Part shown: one piece after another, positions 1 through 11,060 of the stretch
How positions within the stretch are numbered: position 1 is the first letter of the stretch
Layout: the number at the start of each line of letters is the position of its first letter
Origin: Marthasterias glacialis
Taxonomy: Eukaryota > Echinodermata > Asteroidea > Forcipulatida > Asteriidae
Direction of reading: 5' to 3'
Length of the DNA stretch: 64,000 bases
Assembly: GCA_911728455.2 (NCBI GenBank)
Contig: OU452239.1
Coordinates: 11,328,328 to 11,392,327 of the forward strand
Notes under the pieces: model-generated
Databases searched by the model: none
Told to the model about the DNA's origin: nothing
The model's input: only the letters and a program-made list of their open reading frames with translations
Made by a program: the position numbers and the translations under genes

Positions 1-676
1 TTAAGGATAACAAATCTAGTCTTAACTAATTAGCTCCGGCAGTACTAACAAACAACAGAGCTAGCGCGTTATTCAGACAAAAGTGTTTTTCAATTTATGT
101 TCAAATCAGTCTGTCCGGGTTTTTTTTTTTTTTTTTTTTTTTTAATTAAGTGTATAACGTTTTTCAAGGAAGGTCGCCTTTGTTTGTCGGTTTAATGATT
201 TAAAGACAATTCAATTTTGATTAATAATAATTATCAGGATTAAAGCTAAATGAATGGAGACTGAGTCGACGTGATTGAACGTCTGCGTGTTGCTTTCGTC
301 AACATGAAAAAAAGAAAAACCGACAACATTATTTCGAAACTTTGTCTTTCAAGTTTAGTCTGATGTGTACAGGTTTGAATTAGGTTTGCAATGGTAGCAG
401 GATGTAAGAGAGAGATTTGGGAGAGGTTCTGGCTCTAAGATGTACAAGTGTTGAGATGTGATAGTCTCGACGTTTCGAACACTGTTGCTCTGCTTGTCTT
501 CAGGATATATGAGATTTATTCACAATTGTTACCCGCAAACTGTCTCAGTTCATAAATCTGTTCAGAACACAGGTTTTTATTAATTTTTTATTTTATTGTA
601 TTTATTTTTATTACGCATACAACAGCACAATTAGCGCCAATAACAGGATAAATAGGAAACGAGAAGAAATGTTCAG
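1..676. other. Non-coding DNA
   Basis: There is a poly-T tract at about 121-143, with no coding-like frame. A stretch at about 455-500 (GACGTTTCGAACACTGTTGC, then GTCTTCAGG) matches the edge motif of a dispersed repeat seen again at 5650-5710, 8350-8430 and 41580-41635. Confidence 0.5.
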
Positions 677-830
677 TTTTAGAAGTGGGAGGAAAACCCC
701 AAATAGGGGAAAACCCACGCAATCAGGTAGGGACTGAAAACCCAATCCACACGCAAGGCTCCTGTCTGAGGTGGGATTCGAACCGGGGTCCACAGAGGTG
801 AAAGGCATGGAAAGAAACCACTGAGCAAAC
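677..830 (-). repeat. tRNA-derived SINE, family 1, copy a
   Basis: Read on the minus strand it carries a pol III B-box-like GGTTCGAATCCC, followed by a body ending with GGGTTTTCCTCCCACTTCTA. The same body with the same B box occurs at 2345-2530 (plus) and 50952-51085 (minus). That repetition identifies it as a dispersed element and not a working tRNA gene. Confidence 0.75.
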
Positions 831-2344
831 CCGATTCTCCTAAAAGCTCACCTTGAAACACATCTTTCTATGATTTATGAGTTTTCAAATAAGCTTTATT
901 TCCCCCCAATTCAGTCAAAAAGATGTCAATGCGGCAATGCCACTTTCTTAAAGAGAGGCTCCAAGGTCAAAATCAAGTCAGCGGTGCACTCATTTTCCAA
1001 TAGATAGAGTCCTTGGTAAAGTGTGCGGGGAATTACACGTCTCTAACCTGACGCTAAAATCGTGTAAAATGTCATGGTGCTTGATATCCTTCTGGTGCGA
1101 TTTTTGTCCAAATAAAAAAAAAATGTCAAAATGTCCAATGACGTCACATTTCCAATATGGGTCTGTATTGTTCCCAGTCAAAAATAACATGTCTCGCTTT
1201 TACGAAGTGGGGACAGACCATTTCCTCCGCACAGCCTCTTGTTTCATCATTACAATTAATTGAAAAAGTGACAAAAATAAAAGTGCACTAAGCGATCGTC
1301 TTATATTAAATATTGCTCCATAATTTGAGATAAACTTGTTCAATATTTGGTCTGTTACCACCGGTCTACAGATCCGTTGCATTCATCATTTTACTTCCTT
1401 TCTTCATAAAAAGGTTGAACGGATTTAATTGGCAAACGCCCGCATAATTGTAGGTTTTATTGTATTCTTGGCTCCCCAGGGCACCCATGCCCATGTCATG
1501 CACTTTTAAGAATTAAAAAACCATTTTCTTTTAGGAACCCACTGCAGCCGCGAGCAAACTTCACGCCATGCTCAAAAAATAGACGTTGGCCAACAACGGT
1601 GGCGTTCAAGAGTTCAGATAGATTCAATTTAATAAACCGTCAGCAGGCCCCTATCCAACAAGACGGGGGGAGGCACAGGAAACGCCGGGCGTGAGAACTT
1701 TAAACAAGTCCACAGATCTTTCAGTAATAAGGCGGTATGTTTCAAATGTTATGTGGCACGAGAAAGGTAGGGGGGGACGAGCGTGTCCGGGCAAACCTCC
1801 TTAGTGCGTCCCCCGCACGGCGTCCGTCAAGTTAGCTGTGCAAACACTGCGCATGCGTTTACGGTTTCCTGGCGGGCGACTGTTGAAAATTAATATTGCG
1901 TTGCGTATTGGTTACGATTTGTATAAAGGAAAATCGGCGTGTGGAATTGGTAATCTTGTTGTAGTTATCGTGACCCATGTATGGGAAATCTTTTAAACTC
2001 TTTTTAACATCTTTTGTTGAGGCTACAATAAACTGCTCTGTGCTCTTCTATGGGTTTGGGGTGTCTGGGGTGTTTTGGCGTATGTATCCAATATTGTTAA
2101 CGCCCCTTGCAGTTTCATGGTATAGTTATAGTCCTATGGATCTCTTATTTTGCAACGCCACGGTCGTAACTCTTGTATAAGAACTCTTGGTTAAACAAGA
2201 AATTACCAGCCAGCAATGCAAAAAGCAATAACAACAAAAGTGAAGTTAACGAACAGTCCGGACCAAGGCCATGGCCGAGAATTTTGTTCATTTAATGAGG
2301 ACATTCAGAGCACGACAATCGAAACGTCAGGTTTTTTAAGATAC
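831..2344. other. Non-coding DNA
   Basis: I see no gene here. Short open frames are AT-rich and low in complexity. The stretch 1740-1860 is more GC-rich (CGTCCCCCGCACGGCGTCCG) but has no sustained frame. Confidence 0.5.
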
Positions 2345-2530
2345 CGCGAGATCAGGTTGGCTCGAGTGATTTCATCCCTGTCTTTCACCTCCGCGGACCC
2401 CGGTTCGAATCCCGGACTGGTCCCTTATGTGGGTTGGGTTTTCAGTCCCTACCTGATTGCGTGGGTTTAATGGTGGGTCTTCCTCCTACATCTAAAACTG
2501 ACATTTCTTCATCATCTCCTCTACGCAGGC
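2345..2530 (+). repeat. tRNA-derived SINE, family 1, copy b
   Basis: Plus-strand copy of the element at 677-830. The B box CGGTTCGAATCCCGG is at about 2400, followed by TGGGTTTTCAGTCCCTACCT and a TCCTCCTACATCTAAAACTG end. It is the clearest of the three copies. Confidence 0.75.
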
Positions 2531-2759
2531 ATCTTCAGGCCTATGGGTTGCAGTGGTAGGCACTTTTGAGGGTCCCTTGGTTTCATTACCAGATCAGTCA
2601 ATCGTGCGACCACAGTTGGCAAGCTCCCCCCCCCCCCCCGCCGCCAGGCAATATTTATATCAACGGGTTAAACACTTGTTCTACCACATGCCAACCAATG
2701 ATATACAACTATTTTTACACAACAAATTAATGAAACAAAATTGAGGCAAATTATGTTTA

Positions 2760-3110
2760 TAGTAACTTTCCCAACCACTTTGTCCTTAACTTTATACAGT
2801 GTACAGTGTAAACCATCGGTTTTTCTCAGAAGCCACAAAACTCGAGTTCTGCCACAAAATTGCCCCAATTTTTTATCATGATGTAAACGATTAGTTCTGC
2901 TTTGTTTGAAGGTAAAAATGTGGGATTGACAAAGCTGATAGTGCAGTATTCGTACTTTGTGTGAACCAATATATCCATGAAAAACGACCCTGTGGAAATT
3001 TGGGCTCAATCCGTCGTCCGAGTCAGGAGAAAATAGTGCAAAACCGTGCACACTTCTCAGTATGTAAACACAATGTTCTTAATTTTGATTGTTACAATCG
3101 AAATTACAAT
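2760..3110. repeat. Dispersed repeat, copy a (shared with 10790 and 55600)
   Basis: The segment containing GACAAAGCTGATAGTGCAGT, then AAATTTGGGCTCAATCCG and AAGTCAGGAGAAAAT-like sequence, matches 55590-55700 in the same order. That segment runs on into sequence shared with 10860-11050 (ATGTAGAG.GTGGTTC..CTG and GGTGTTTTATTGCAT). It has no coding frame, so it is a non-autonomous element or remnant. Confidence 0.65.
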
Positions 3111-3119
3111 AGAGGTCTT

Positions 3120-4080
3120 CAACTTCTGTTTTCACGTCATTGACAGTGTTTCAGACAATAACGATTCTATGGAAGATTGGTACTGGTAGGAAAACTTTAT
3201 AATCAGTCAGCCTTTAGACTGTTACTGATAAAAAGAAATACAAATCATGTATTTTTCCTTTTAAATAATTAAAAACACTGTCGATGGTTTTGCTCAGGTA
3301 CCGATGGTCTGTCTATACACTTGCAGAAAGATATAATCTCTCTGTTTCAAAATTATTTTTAAGTCATCACTGATTGCTGGTTTTGGTCAAGTCTTGGATC
3401 TGCTTAGGTACCCCACTTACAAAATAAATGGATTTGATATTAATTCAATAATAAAAAATAAGTATTATCATAAAGCCCCAAAACTGATGATACGTTCATA
3501 CCAACTTTAATTAAACGGTTCCACAAACAACAAACTTGCCAAGTAAAGTCATTTCACGGGTAAATTACCACGCCGCCATCAAAACCTCATCTTCCTCTCG
3601 CCTCGACAAATATTAATTAAAACTTGCCCCTTAAAAAAAAAATCCTGTATTATCTGGAGGATGCAGTGCTGAGATTCGTTTTCAAATAACGGTGTTTGTA
3701 TTCAGCCGCGATCACTGTTGATACTAAAAGAAAAAAAAAGAGGAAAAAAAATCGCCGTGTAGTTTTATTACCATTATTACTAACACCATTTTATGTATAC
3801 TGTAGGTGCAGCGTTGATAACCATGCATGACTTGTCATTCACACTCGGTTATTTATACCAAAATCAGCTGTACTGAATATCACGCAAGTTTAATAAAAAC
3901 AACAAACAATGAACTGCTAGCCACGAAGGAAGCTTGAACACGTAGACATCGTGGTTATGATGTCTAATAATAGTCAAACCTAATATTATTTTCAAATTAG
4001 AATTCCATGCCGTGTTTGTACGGGACGCATACGGAGCTATAGAAGTGCCATCCACTTTTAGACAGATGACGAGGTGCTTC
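3120..4080. other. Non-coding DNA with a short dispersed repeat
   Basis: The part at 3135-3245 (TTGACAGTGTTTCAGACAAT, TGGTACTGGTA, CTTTATAATCAGTCAG) is related to 12705-12800 and 29398-29490. The rest is AT-rich with nothing recognisable. Confidence 0.45.
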
Positions 4081-4082
4081 AA

Positions 4083-4505
4083 GTCGCCAAGTCGACTTAA
4101 TGTCGACTTGCCGTCATAATTATGTCGCTAAAAGACGACTAATTAAGGCGGTGAATCGTCTTCTTTTGAGGCTGTCGTAAGTTGCTGTCTTCGCAGTATA
4201 AATAGTGATGTATTAAACCAGACATTATTTCTGGGTTTTTTAGTGGGGGCGGTGGCAAAGACATAACTTGGGGGCTATTTAATGTATCGAACCGATCATT
4301 TATGTGTATTTTTTTGTTCGATCTCATCTGGGGGCAAGAGGTGGGGCAAGGGTTGTGAGCGGTGAGGCTCCCGCCCCCTCCCCTTTTCGCAAATCGACTT
4401 CTTCGTTTCAGTAAGTTGTCATGACGAAATAAATTGCTACGACAGGTCAACTTCCGTAAAACATAAGTCGACTTGTCGACACCGTCTTCTTTTAACTGGA
4501 TAAAT
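4083..4505. repeat. Possible inverted-repeat element with GTCGAC ends
   Basis: The left end has CCAAGTCGACTTAATGTCGACTTG. The right end has ACATAAGTCGACTTGTCGACA. These are partly reverse complementary and flank about 330 bases. The arms match imperfectly, so this is a weak MITE candidate. Confidence 0.35.
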
Positions 4506-4579
4506 GATATGGCACTTGTGGAGCTCCGTCGGAACAGCACGGCGTTCCAACACTGCCATTGGTGTATGTGCGACAACTC

Positions 4580-6499
4580 AGGTTTGCTGCCCGCAAGATG
4601 ATTTTCTTTAATAATGAGTTATAATACACGAAGGCTTTGCATGAATGTACTCTGGGGAAAGATACCCCCCAAAGTGTAAAATAATCTTCATGCTAAAAAT
4701 GAACTGTACTCTTCAAAAGACAAAATGATGTAGGCCTATAACACTTGTACCTTGGAGCAAATAGACCAGAAAGATAAGGCCTTTGAGAACATGTAAGACC
4801 TACAAATAATCATGGAAAAGATACATGAGTGCTCCTGAGAACTTTCACATTTTCACAAGGAAGAAGGGGGTATGGGTGGATGGTACGTCTTGGATAGAAT
4901 TCACATTGTGCTGACTAATGTTACACTGGGCTATTATTCTCCTCAGCTTGCGTTGCATTTTTGCGTGTCTTACACAATGCGCAAACTTGTCTGCTGCAAT
5001 CCAAACTGCGGGGACATACCGCACAATGCAAATGTATTCTTCTTTGACATAAAAATAATAACCGAGCCTGCATAGATTTTGTAGGGGGCTTTGTGTTCAA
5101 AGATTGATTGTTTTCAGTGAGTCTGTAAAGGGTACCAACGCGTCTCCGGGACACACACGCGACGGTCTGCGTTTGCAAAAAGGAAATCGTAATCCACGGA
5201 AATAGTGAAATATTGTTTATTTTTTTGCGTGTGAAAGACGGATATGGGGTAGAAAAATATATTGCACATTGGTTTGCGGTTTATCCTGAAGATGTCGTTT
5301 CTGTACGGAAATCTTTCTCTTCGAAAACAGTTGAATGTTCTCTTATTCTAAAGGTCTTTTGTGGTTAGAGATAGGGTAAGGGTAGGGTTGGAGTTAGTTT
5401 TAGAGTAAAGGTTAGGGTTAGGGTTAGGTTTAGGGTAACTGTAAAGGCATAATAGTTATTAGTTTTTTGAAGAGTAATTATTTTCATTTTCTAGTTTTCA
5501 ATTAACACACCATCAATCTTTTACTATGCCGTCAATGAAGTTGTCATATTTGTTTCGAGAAAACGACGTACAACGTTTATAGCCTATTTCGTTTTGGTTC
5601 TGACATCAGGTACTTTGTGCAAGTGTAAATTTTTTGCAAGTTCAAAATCTTGAAGACGATCATGGCATACTGATCGAAACGTCGAGTTGTTACACATCCA
5701 GCCCATTTCACAACCACCATAACGCATATATATAGAGAGATTTTGCATCCACGCGCTGTTCTCGCAAACGTTACTGTTTCTCCACCGTGTAAGGTTTCAA
5801 ATTCTCAAAATTTTAAAGTCGTAAAAAAGAACTGGGTTTTAGTCTCCAAAACTTCCATGGGGATTTAAAGCTCCTTGGTTATGGAACAGTAAATTCATTA
5901 CACTCGTTAAGCTACCAAGAAAAATAGACATTATTTTTTTTTAGAAACCTTCTCTTTCCCTTAAGCCCTTTCGTCACAACAACTAAGTTCAAACTCATTC
6001 ATAGCTTCTTCCCCCCTTTTTTTTTTAAAGAAGAACGCAGTTTCCAGCGGAAACAGTTTCTTGGCGCAACACAGAAGTAAACTTGACACCCCTTCAAACT
6101 AGAACTTCCCGATTTGTTGTCCTTTACGACCCCCAATTTATAGGCCTATCAGTTTTAGGTTTTGAATTAAACAAAGCCTTTCAGATTCCTGGTGTTCTCA
6201 ATGACGTGTAAGCAATCTCTGAAACTATGCTGGTACTATTTTATGGACACTACCCGCTAGGTCCAGAACGCATCTTCTGTCGATGGTTTTAAAACCATTT
6301 TAAAAAAATGAAATAAAAACATGTTTACTGTGTTTTTTTTTCTATTATTTTTAACCCCAGGACCATATTGAAAAGTGGCCTTTGAGCTGATGTCTTATTT
6401 ATATATCGTGTTTAAAGATGAAATGATAAATAATAAATAAATGAAATAGTGGTATCTTCGTATGAAGAAATTTGTCATAGAACTCCAGTTATTCTGCAG
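4580..6499. other. Non-coding DNA with a degenerate telomere-like tract
   Basis: No supported gene. Between about 5365 and 5440 there is a degenerate run of TTAGGG-type units (GGTTAGGGTTAGGGTTAGG within it). A copy of the CGTTTC/GTCTTCAGG-type repeat edge lies at about 5645-5715. The remainder is AT-rich. Confidence 0.5.
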
Positions 6500-6812
6500 C
6501 TCGCCCCAGCTGACTATTGGTCTCAACCTCCAGGTAAATAAGTTAAATAATGTTATAGACCTAAACACGACATACAAACATGCCGTTAATTAACTTTTTT
6601 TTTCCAGCCGGTAGAAGATGTGTACTTATACATTCACCGCCACGTCGTCACGTTGTCCGGCCACGTTCTTAGTGCATCTTTGACGGTTTACTCACGTGCG
6701 TGGCGGTCACGACGTCCCACACACTGGGCGAACTTGAGTCCGCTTGCCGGGCGCGTGGCTGCGATTGCCCCGTCGCGTGGCATGGGTCCAGACTGGTCCT
6801 ACACTAACTACG
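6500..6812 (+). CDS. Putative plus-strand exon pair, unrecognised protein
   Basis: Two consecutive exon-like blocks stand out as GC-rich in AT-rich surroundings. The first (6500-6533) follows TTATTCTGCAG and ends CTCCAG/GTAAAT. The second (6608-6812) follows a T-rich tract ending TTTCCAG and ends CTACG/GTAATC. Joined, they read in one frame with no stop: SPQLTIGLNLQ from the first, then PVEDVYLYIHRHVVTLSGHV and about 48 more residues ending PDWSYTNYG. Composition is like a folded protein. I recognise no family and found no further exons on either side. It could be a lone exon pair of a gene with very long introns, a pseudogene remnant, or chance. It would be transcribed convergently with the giant gene. 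Confidence 0.4.
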
Positions 6813-9800
6813 GTAATCTTTCTTTATATATATATATTTATAAAAAAAAATAATAATAATTAAAAAATAAAAAAATTAAAAAGAGAGAGAAAAGACGACC
6901 ACTGAAATACCCTTGACAAGAATTCTGATCATTTTGTCCGAAATAAAGTGTCGAACGCCCGTCACTGTTTAGTAAATCTTTTTAGAAGCACGCTAACGGA
7001 CGTGGTTCGAATTCCGGGTGAATAGGAAACAATATTTGGGTCCATCCGATAACCCACTGCTTGTAAGAAAAGCCCTTATTGAACTTGTGCTTTTCAGCAT
7101 GATTAAAATGCAATCGGAATATATTAATTAGAAATGATGCATTCTAAAATAGGAAAAAAAAAAAAAACACGAGGAGAGGATATTTGCACAATGTATTGAC
7201 TTATGCGGGGGCTAATGTGTAAAAATGAAAAGGACCTGATGGTATAGGCAAAGACATTGTAGAAAGACCCGAAACAAGCTGGACATGATCTCATCTGCGT
7301 TGGCCAACGTTTCTTAGGCTGAGAAAACGAAGAAAAATGGACAGAAACCTTGTTAATTAACAAACCTACCAAAAGAAAGGCGTGTCCACAGAACTGATTG
7401 TTTCACACACATTCTAAAAACTAACTTAGTAAAACAGCAATAACTAGTAACTTTAGACTAGTCAAAAATGGCCTAAAATTACTAATTAAGGCTGTTTTGA
7501 CTAACTTTAGTTTTAGAGTGCACTTCGTTCGTTCAGGTTTACTTGTATCCCAAAGAAAGTTTGACAAGAGCAGGCTCAGCACAATTTGAAACTATTTAAA
7601 AGTATACGCTCTTAAAAATCAGAGTTGAAACAGGGAAATGGGTGACTCCAGCATTTCCACATCTTCAGAACCTTTGAACAACAACGCCCTCGCCCTCGTA
7701 CCCCCTGTTTAGATATATTTTATCTGTTTTTTTTAACTTCTGTTTACCAGCATTTGTTAAGAGCTGCTAAGCCCTGAAATGTCTTACTTAGTAGAAATGG
7801 ATTGCCAGCCAAAATGCCATGGAGTACAACACTACTAAGGATTAGTCCCAGCAAATTAATTTGATTAGCAATAATTTTGTGCTTATCAGTTGAGATGAAA
7901 TTGAGTTCCGAAATGCAGGCCAATTTTACACACTGCTTCACGCGCACGGCGGCAAATGACAAGCTTGCGTGCCCGAGCACAAAGCCGCGCTGTCGGCGGA
8001 AATGTAATTCCCCTGTACCTCATTGTCGCGTCATTATCATTGCGTTATTAATTTCCTACCCATTGTTATGCCTATGGAATTATTTATGTATGGTAAACAG
8101 GGCGAAGCGCTGGCTTTTGTGTCAAACGAGGCCTCGGTATTTTGTTTTTAGGGAGATTGGATTTTGTTACGAGTGAAATTATGGCAATTTGTTATGATTA
8201 CCGTGCATCGAAGATAATACCATGTAGGAATTGAAGCTTGGTATGTTTGTGTGGGAATAATAGAGGAACTTGGGTTTTGCGGTAACGCCATTTAATAATC
8301 TGAGTCTCTAATGAGTAGTGGTGGGTCTTAGACGAACTGGTGGTGTAACATCTCGACGTTTCGATCAGCCTGTCTTCCTGTCTCATGAAGACAGTCAAAT
8401 CACACTGATTGAAACGTCGATTTATTTCCACCTGCGGGTATATTCAGAACCACCACAGCTCAATTGTATTTTTGGGGGGGATTAAAACAGTTTGAGCTTT
8501 TCATTTGATACACTTGATGAAAAATCAATCCATTTATGATGGTTGTGTTTAAACTGAAGATAAGACAAAAATGCCTCCTATCTCCTTGTGACGTAACACA
8601 GTCGGTGTGACGTCACATCTGTGTGTGTAAATGGTTGGTAACTCTTCCATTGCCCCCCCCCCCCCTCCCCACACACCTCACTCACACGTGTCTTGTATAC
8701 ACTGTACACTTGTTCTCGATCCGCTCAGAAACTTACTAGTACGGTAGAGCAATAATTGGTGCTGCCGATAAAACCACAACACAATAAGCTGCCACTCCTT
8801 TCAAATAATCAAAATTGGTTGAATTGTTATTTTTATATTATTATTGTTGAGATATTTTTATCCACCTTGCCCTTGCAATAAAAAGCTGGCTTGATTGATA
8901 GCTGTGTATAAATCTCCGCCAGCCACTAATTGGCAGCGTTAATTCGCTCGGTTGGCCTGGTAAAAAAGAGGGCCGTGCGACGCTCAACGCCCGTACGCCG
9001 TTGGCTGCCCACCCTATGTCTCTCCGTTCAATGTCAACTCCAGAAAGACTGGCACCATGTCTTATAATCCACCGACGAACCAAACTTGATTTGAGGAAAT
9101 GGCGGCAAGATAGGGGTGCTTGGTTCTTGCATGTCGAATTTGTCCAATTCAATGGGGGGGGGGGGCCGGACTGCTGCCACGGCCCACGACCCTCGCCTGC
9201 CTAGACTAGAGAAGGAGTGATTGTTTTTCAGATGGATGTACACGCGGTGTTTTCAGAGACGGATGTTAGAAGGCGCCCATCGCAATCAGGAGTATACAAA
9301 CTCGTTAAAATTGAAAAAAAACTGGTGTCACTACACTGACCTACAAATAATGTGACCCTGCAAAAAACTGCGGTGGAGGGAAGAATTCTCTTAAAGAAGC
9401 TTAAAGATACCAAACACAGAACGTTTGAAAAGGCTGTAAATTTAAAGATTGTCAGATCTGCGTCAAGGGAAAACAGACCCCCAGACCCCCTGTAGACTGT
9501 GCTTGCCTAGTCTCGAGCAAAATCAAACGTTAAAGAGCGAGATTTTGTTCCCTTCACACGAGCAATGCACACGGAAAACCAACGTTCCCCTAAATACAAA
9601 AACAGAGTGCAAGAGTTACACGGTTTCACGAGCCTATAACAATCTTCAACTGTGCCGAATACATTCCCATGCAGATAATATTCCCCGGAAAGGTGACCTT
9701 GTGTAGTTGTGTATTAAGTAACTTCAAAATAAAAAGGTTACCGAAAGACCGGGCCTCATTTAGAAATAAGTGAGTAATCTCTTTGCCAATAATGTGAGAA

Positions 9801-10030
9801 ATACTGTGTATTGAAACGGTTTCATCGTCAACGTTGATGACGGAGATACCGCGCTTGGTATAACAGTGTAATAACTAGTCATTCTTGCTATACTTTAAAC
9901 TGCTATACTGCTATTATATTGCTTAACTTGCTATACTATAAACTATTATTACTTTGTACCTTTACTATTTTGATTGACTTTTTTTGGCCTGGTTTATGTT
10001 TACTTTGGCCTGAAGTGTATCGTAAGGCAC
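6813..10030. other. Non-coding DNA with dispersed repeats
   Basis: A TAAGCA-type repeat lies at about 7745-7870 (CTTAGTAGAAATGGATTGCC, GCCAAAATGCCATG). A palindromic GACGTTTCGATCAG element, with TGATTGAAACGTCG at its other end, lies at about 8345-8425. Several short open frames around 8840-9250 overlap on both strands and look like chance. I see no gene. Confidence 0.45.
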
Positions 10031-10034
10031 CAAC

Positions 10035-10350
10035 GTTTGGCGTGTTCGTGGCTGAGCAGTCTAGCGCATCGAACTCAATTTCTGGTGGGGTGTGGGTCCG
10101 AATCCCGGTCGTGACATAATTTTGTGTCCTTGAGCAAGTCACTTTACTATAGTTGCTTCTAACCACCCAGGAGTAATTGGGCATCTGCGAGGGTAAAGAT
10201 TGTTGAGTGAATGATAAGCAACCCGTGCGCTCATTCGGTTACCTGTGCTGCATACTCCTAAGAATTTTAGATGGTTTACGGATCATTAAGGACCGCCCAA
10301 CAGGGCAATGCTGTTGTAAGGCGCTTTGATGGGGCATAATTGGCTTGGAA
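10035..10350 (+). repeat. tRNA-derived SINE, family 2, copy a
   Basis: A tRNA-like head (GTGGCTGAGCAGTCTAGCGC, then GGGTCCGAATCCCGGTCGTG) is followed by the typical TGTCCTTGAGCAAGTCACTT body. It ends near TTGTAAGGCGCTTT. The best copy is at 49690-50040. Confidence 0.75.
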
Positions 10351-10789
10351 AGGCACATAACAACATTTGCAAAAACATTTACTTTTCCTATAATACCACT
10401 ATGGTGTTGCATCTATCTTAACTAGCGGTTACTAATACTAAGTACATAAGAGACCAGACTATTTTGTATTCCCAGTCTCGATGTGGTGTCAATGGTTTGA
10501 TTGGAATATAACAAAATATTTTTACAATCTTTACAGACCAGTCTTGTTTGGTATCCTGTTTTTCATAGAGGACTTTGTTATTAATGCTTTTGAAGTCAAC
10601 AAAACATAAAGACCCAGTTTGTATCATCGCACTATCTTGTTATTGGTCGTCTTGGTCTTGAAAACACAGTGACAATGGAGGTTCGTAAAGGGACACAATG
10701 CCTTCTGATTGTGCGCTTTTGGGCTATAAAAAGCGTTTGTCATGAAATGAATAATTGTAGTTGGAAAGATATTTTACGAGTAGAAAATA

Positions 10790-11060
10790 ATATAATTCAT
10801 CATGGTATTCACATAAATAGGCCTTAAAGGTGTGTGGTTTGTATTCAATTTCGTGACCGAACACGGTCAACCATAACCACAAAATGGCGGACCGTATGTT
10901 TCTATGTAGAGGGTGGTTCCGCTGGTTGTGTTTCCGAGAGGCAAATTTATGTTTTTGAATCACTTCTCGCTAATTACAACACACTGTGGGTGTTTTATTG
11001 CATTAACAACTCTTTGAAAGGATAAAGGGCGATTCCAATTAGCAAAATGTTAAGAAGTCT
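10790..11060. repeat. Dispersed repeat, copy b
   Basis: It shares ATGTAGAGGGTGGTTCCGCT, GTGTTTTATTGCAT and AAAGGATAA blocks in the same order with 55750-55860. It belongs to the same family as the copy at 2760-3110. Confidence 0.6.

Noticed and set aside
4139..4576. 145-residue open frame on the minus strand
   Set aside because: It overlaps an inverted-repeat candidate, has poly-Gly and poly-Pro low-complexity parts, and no splice or homology support.
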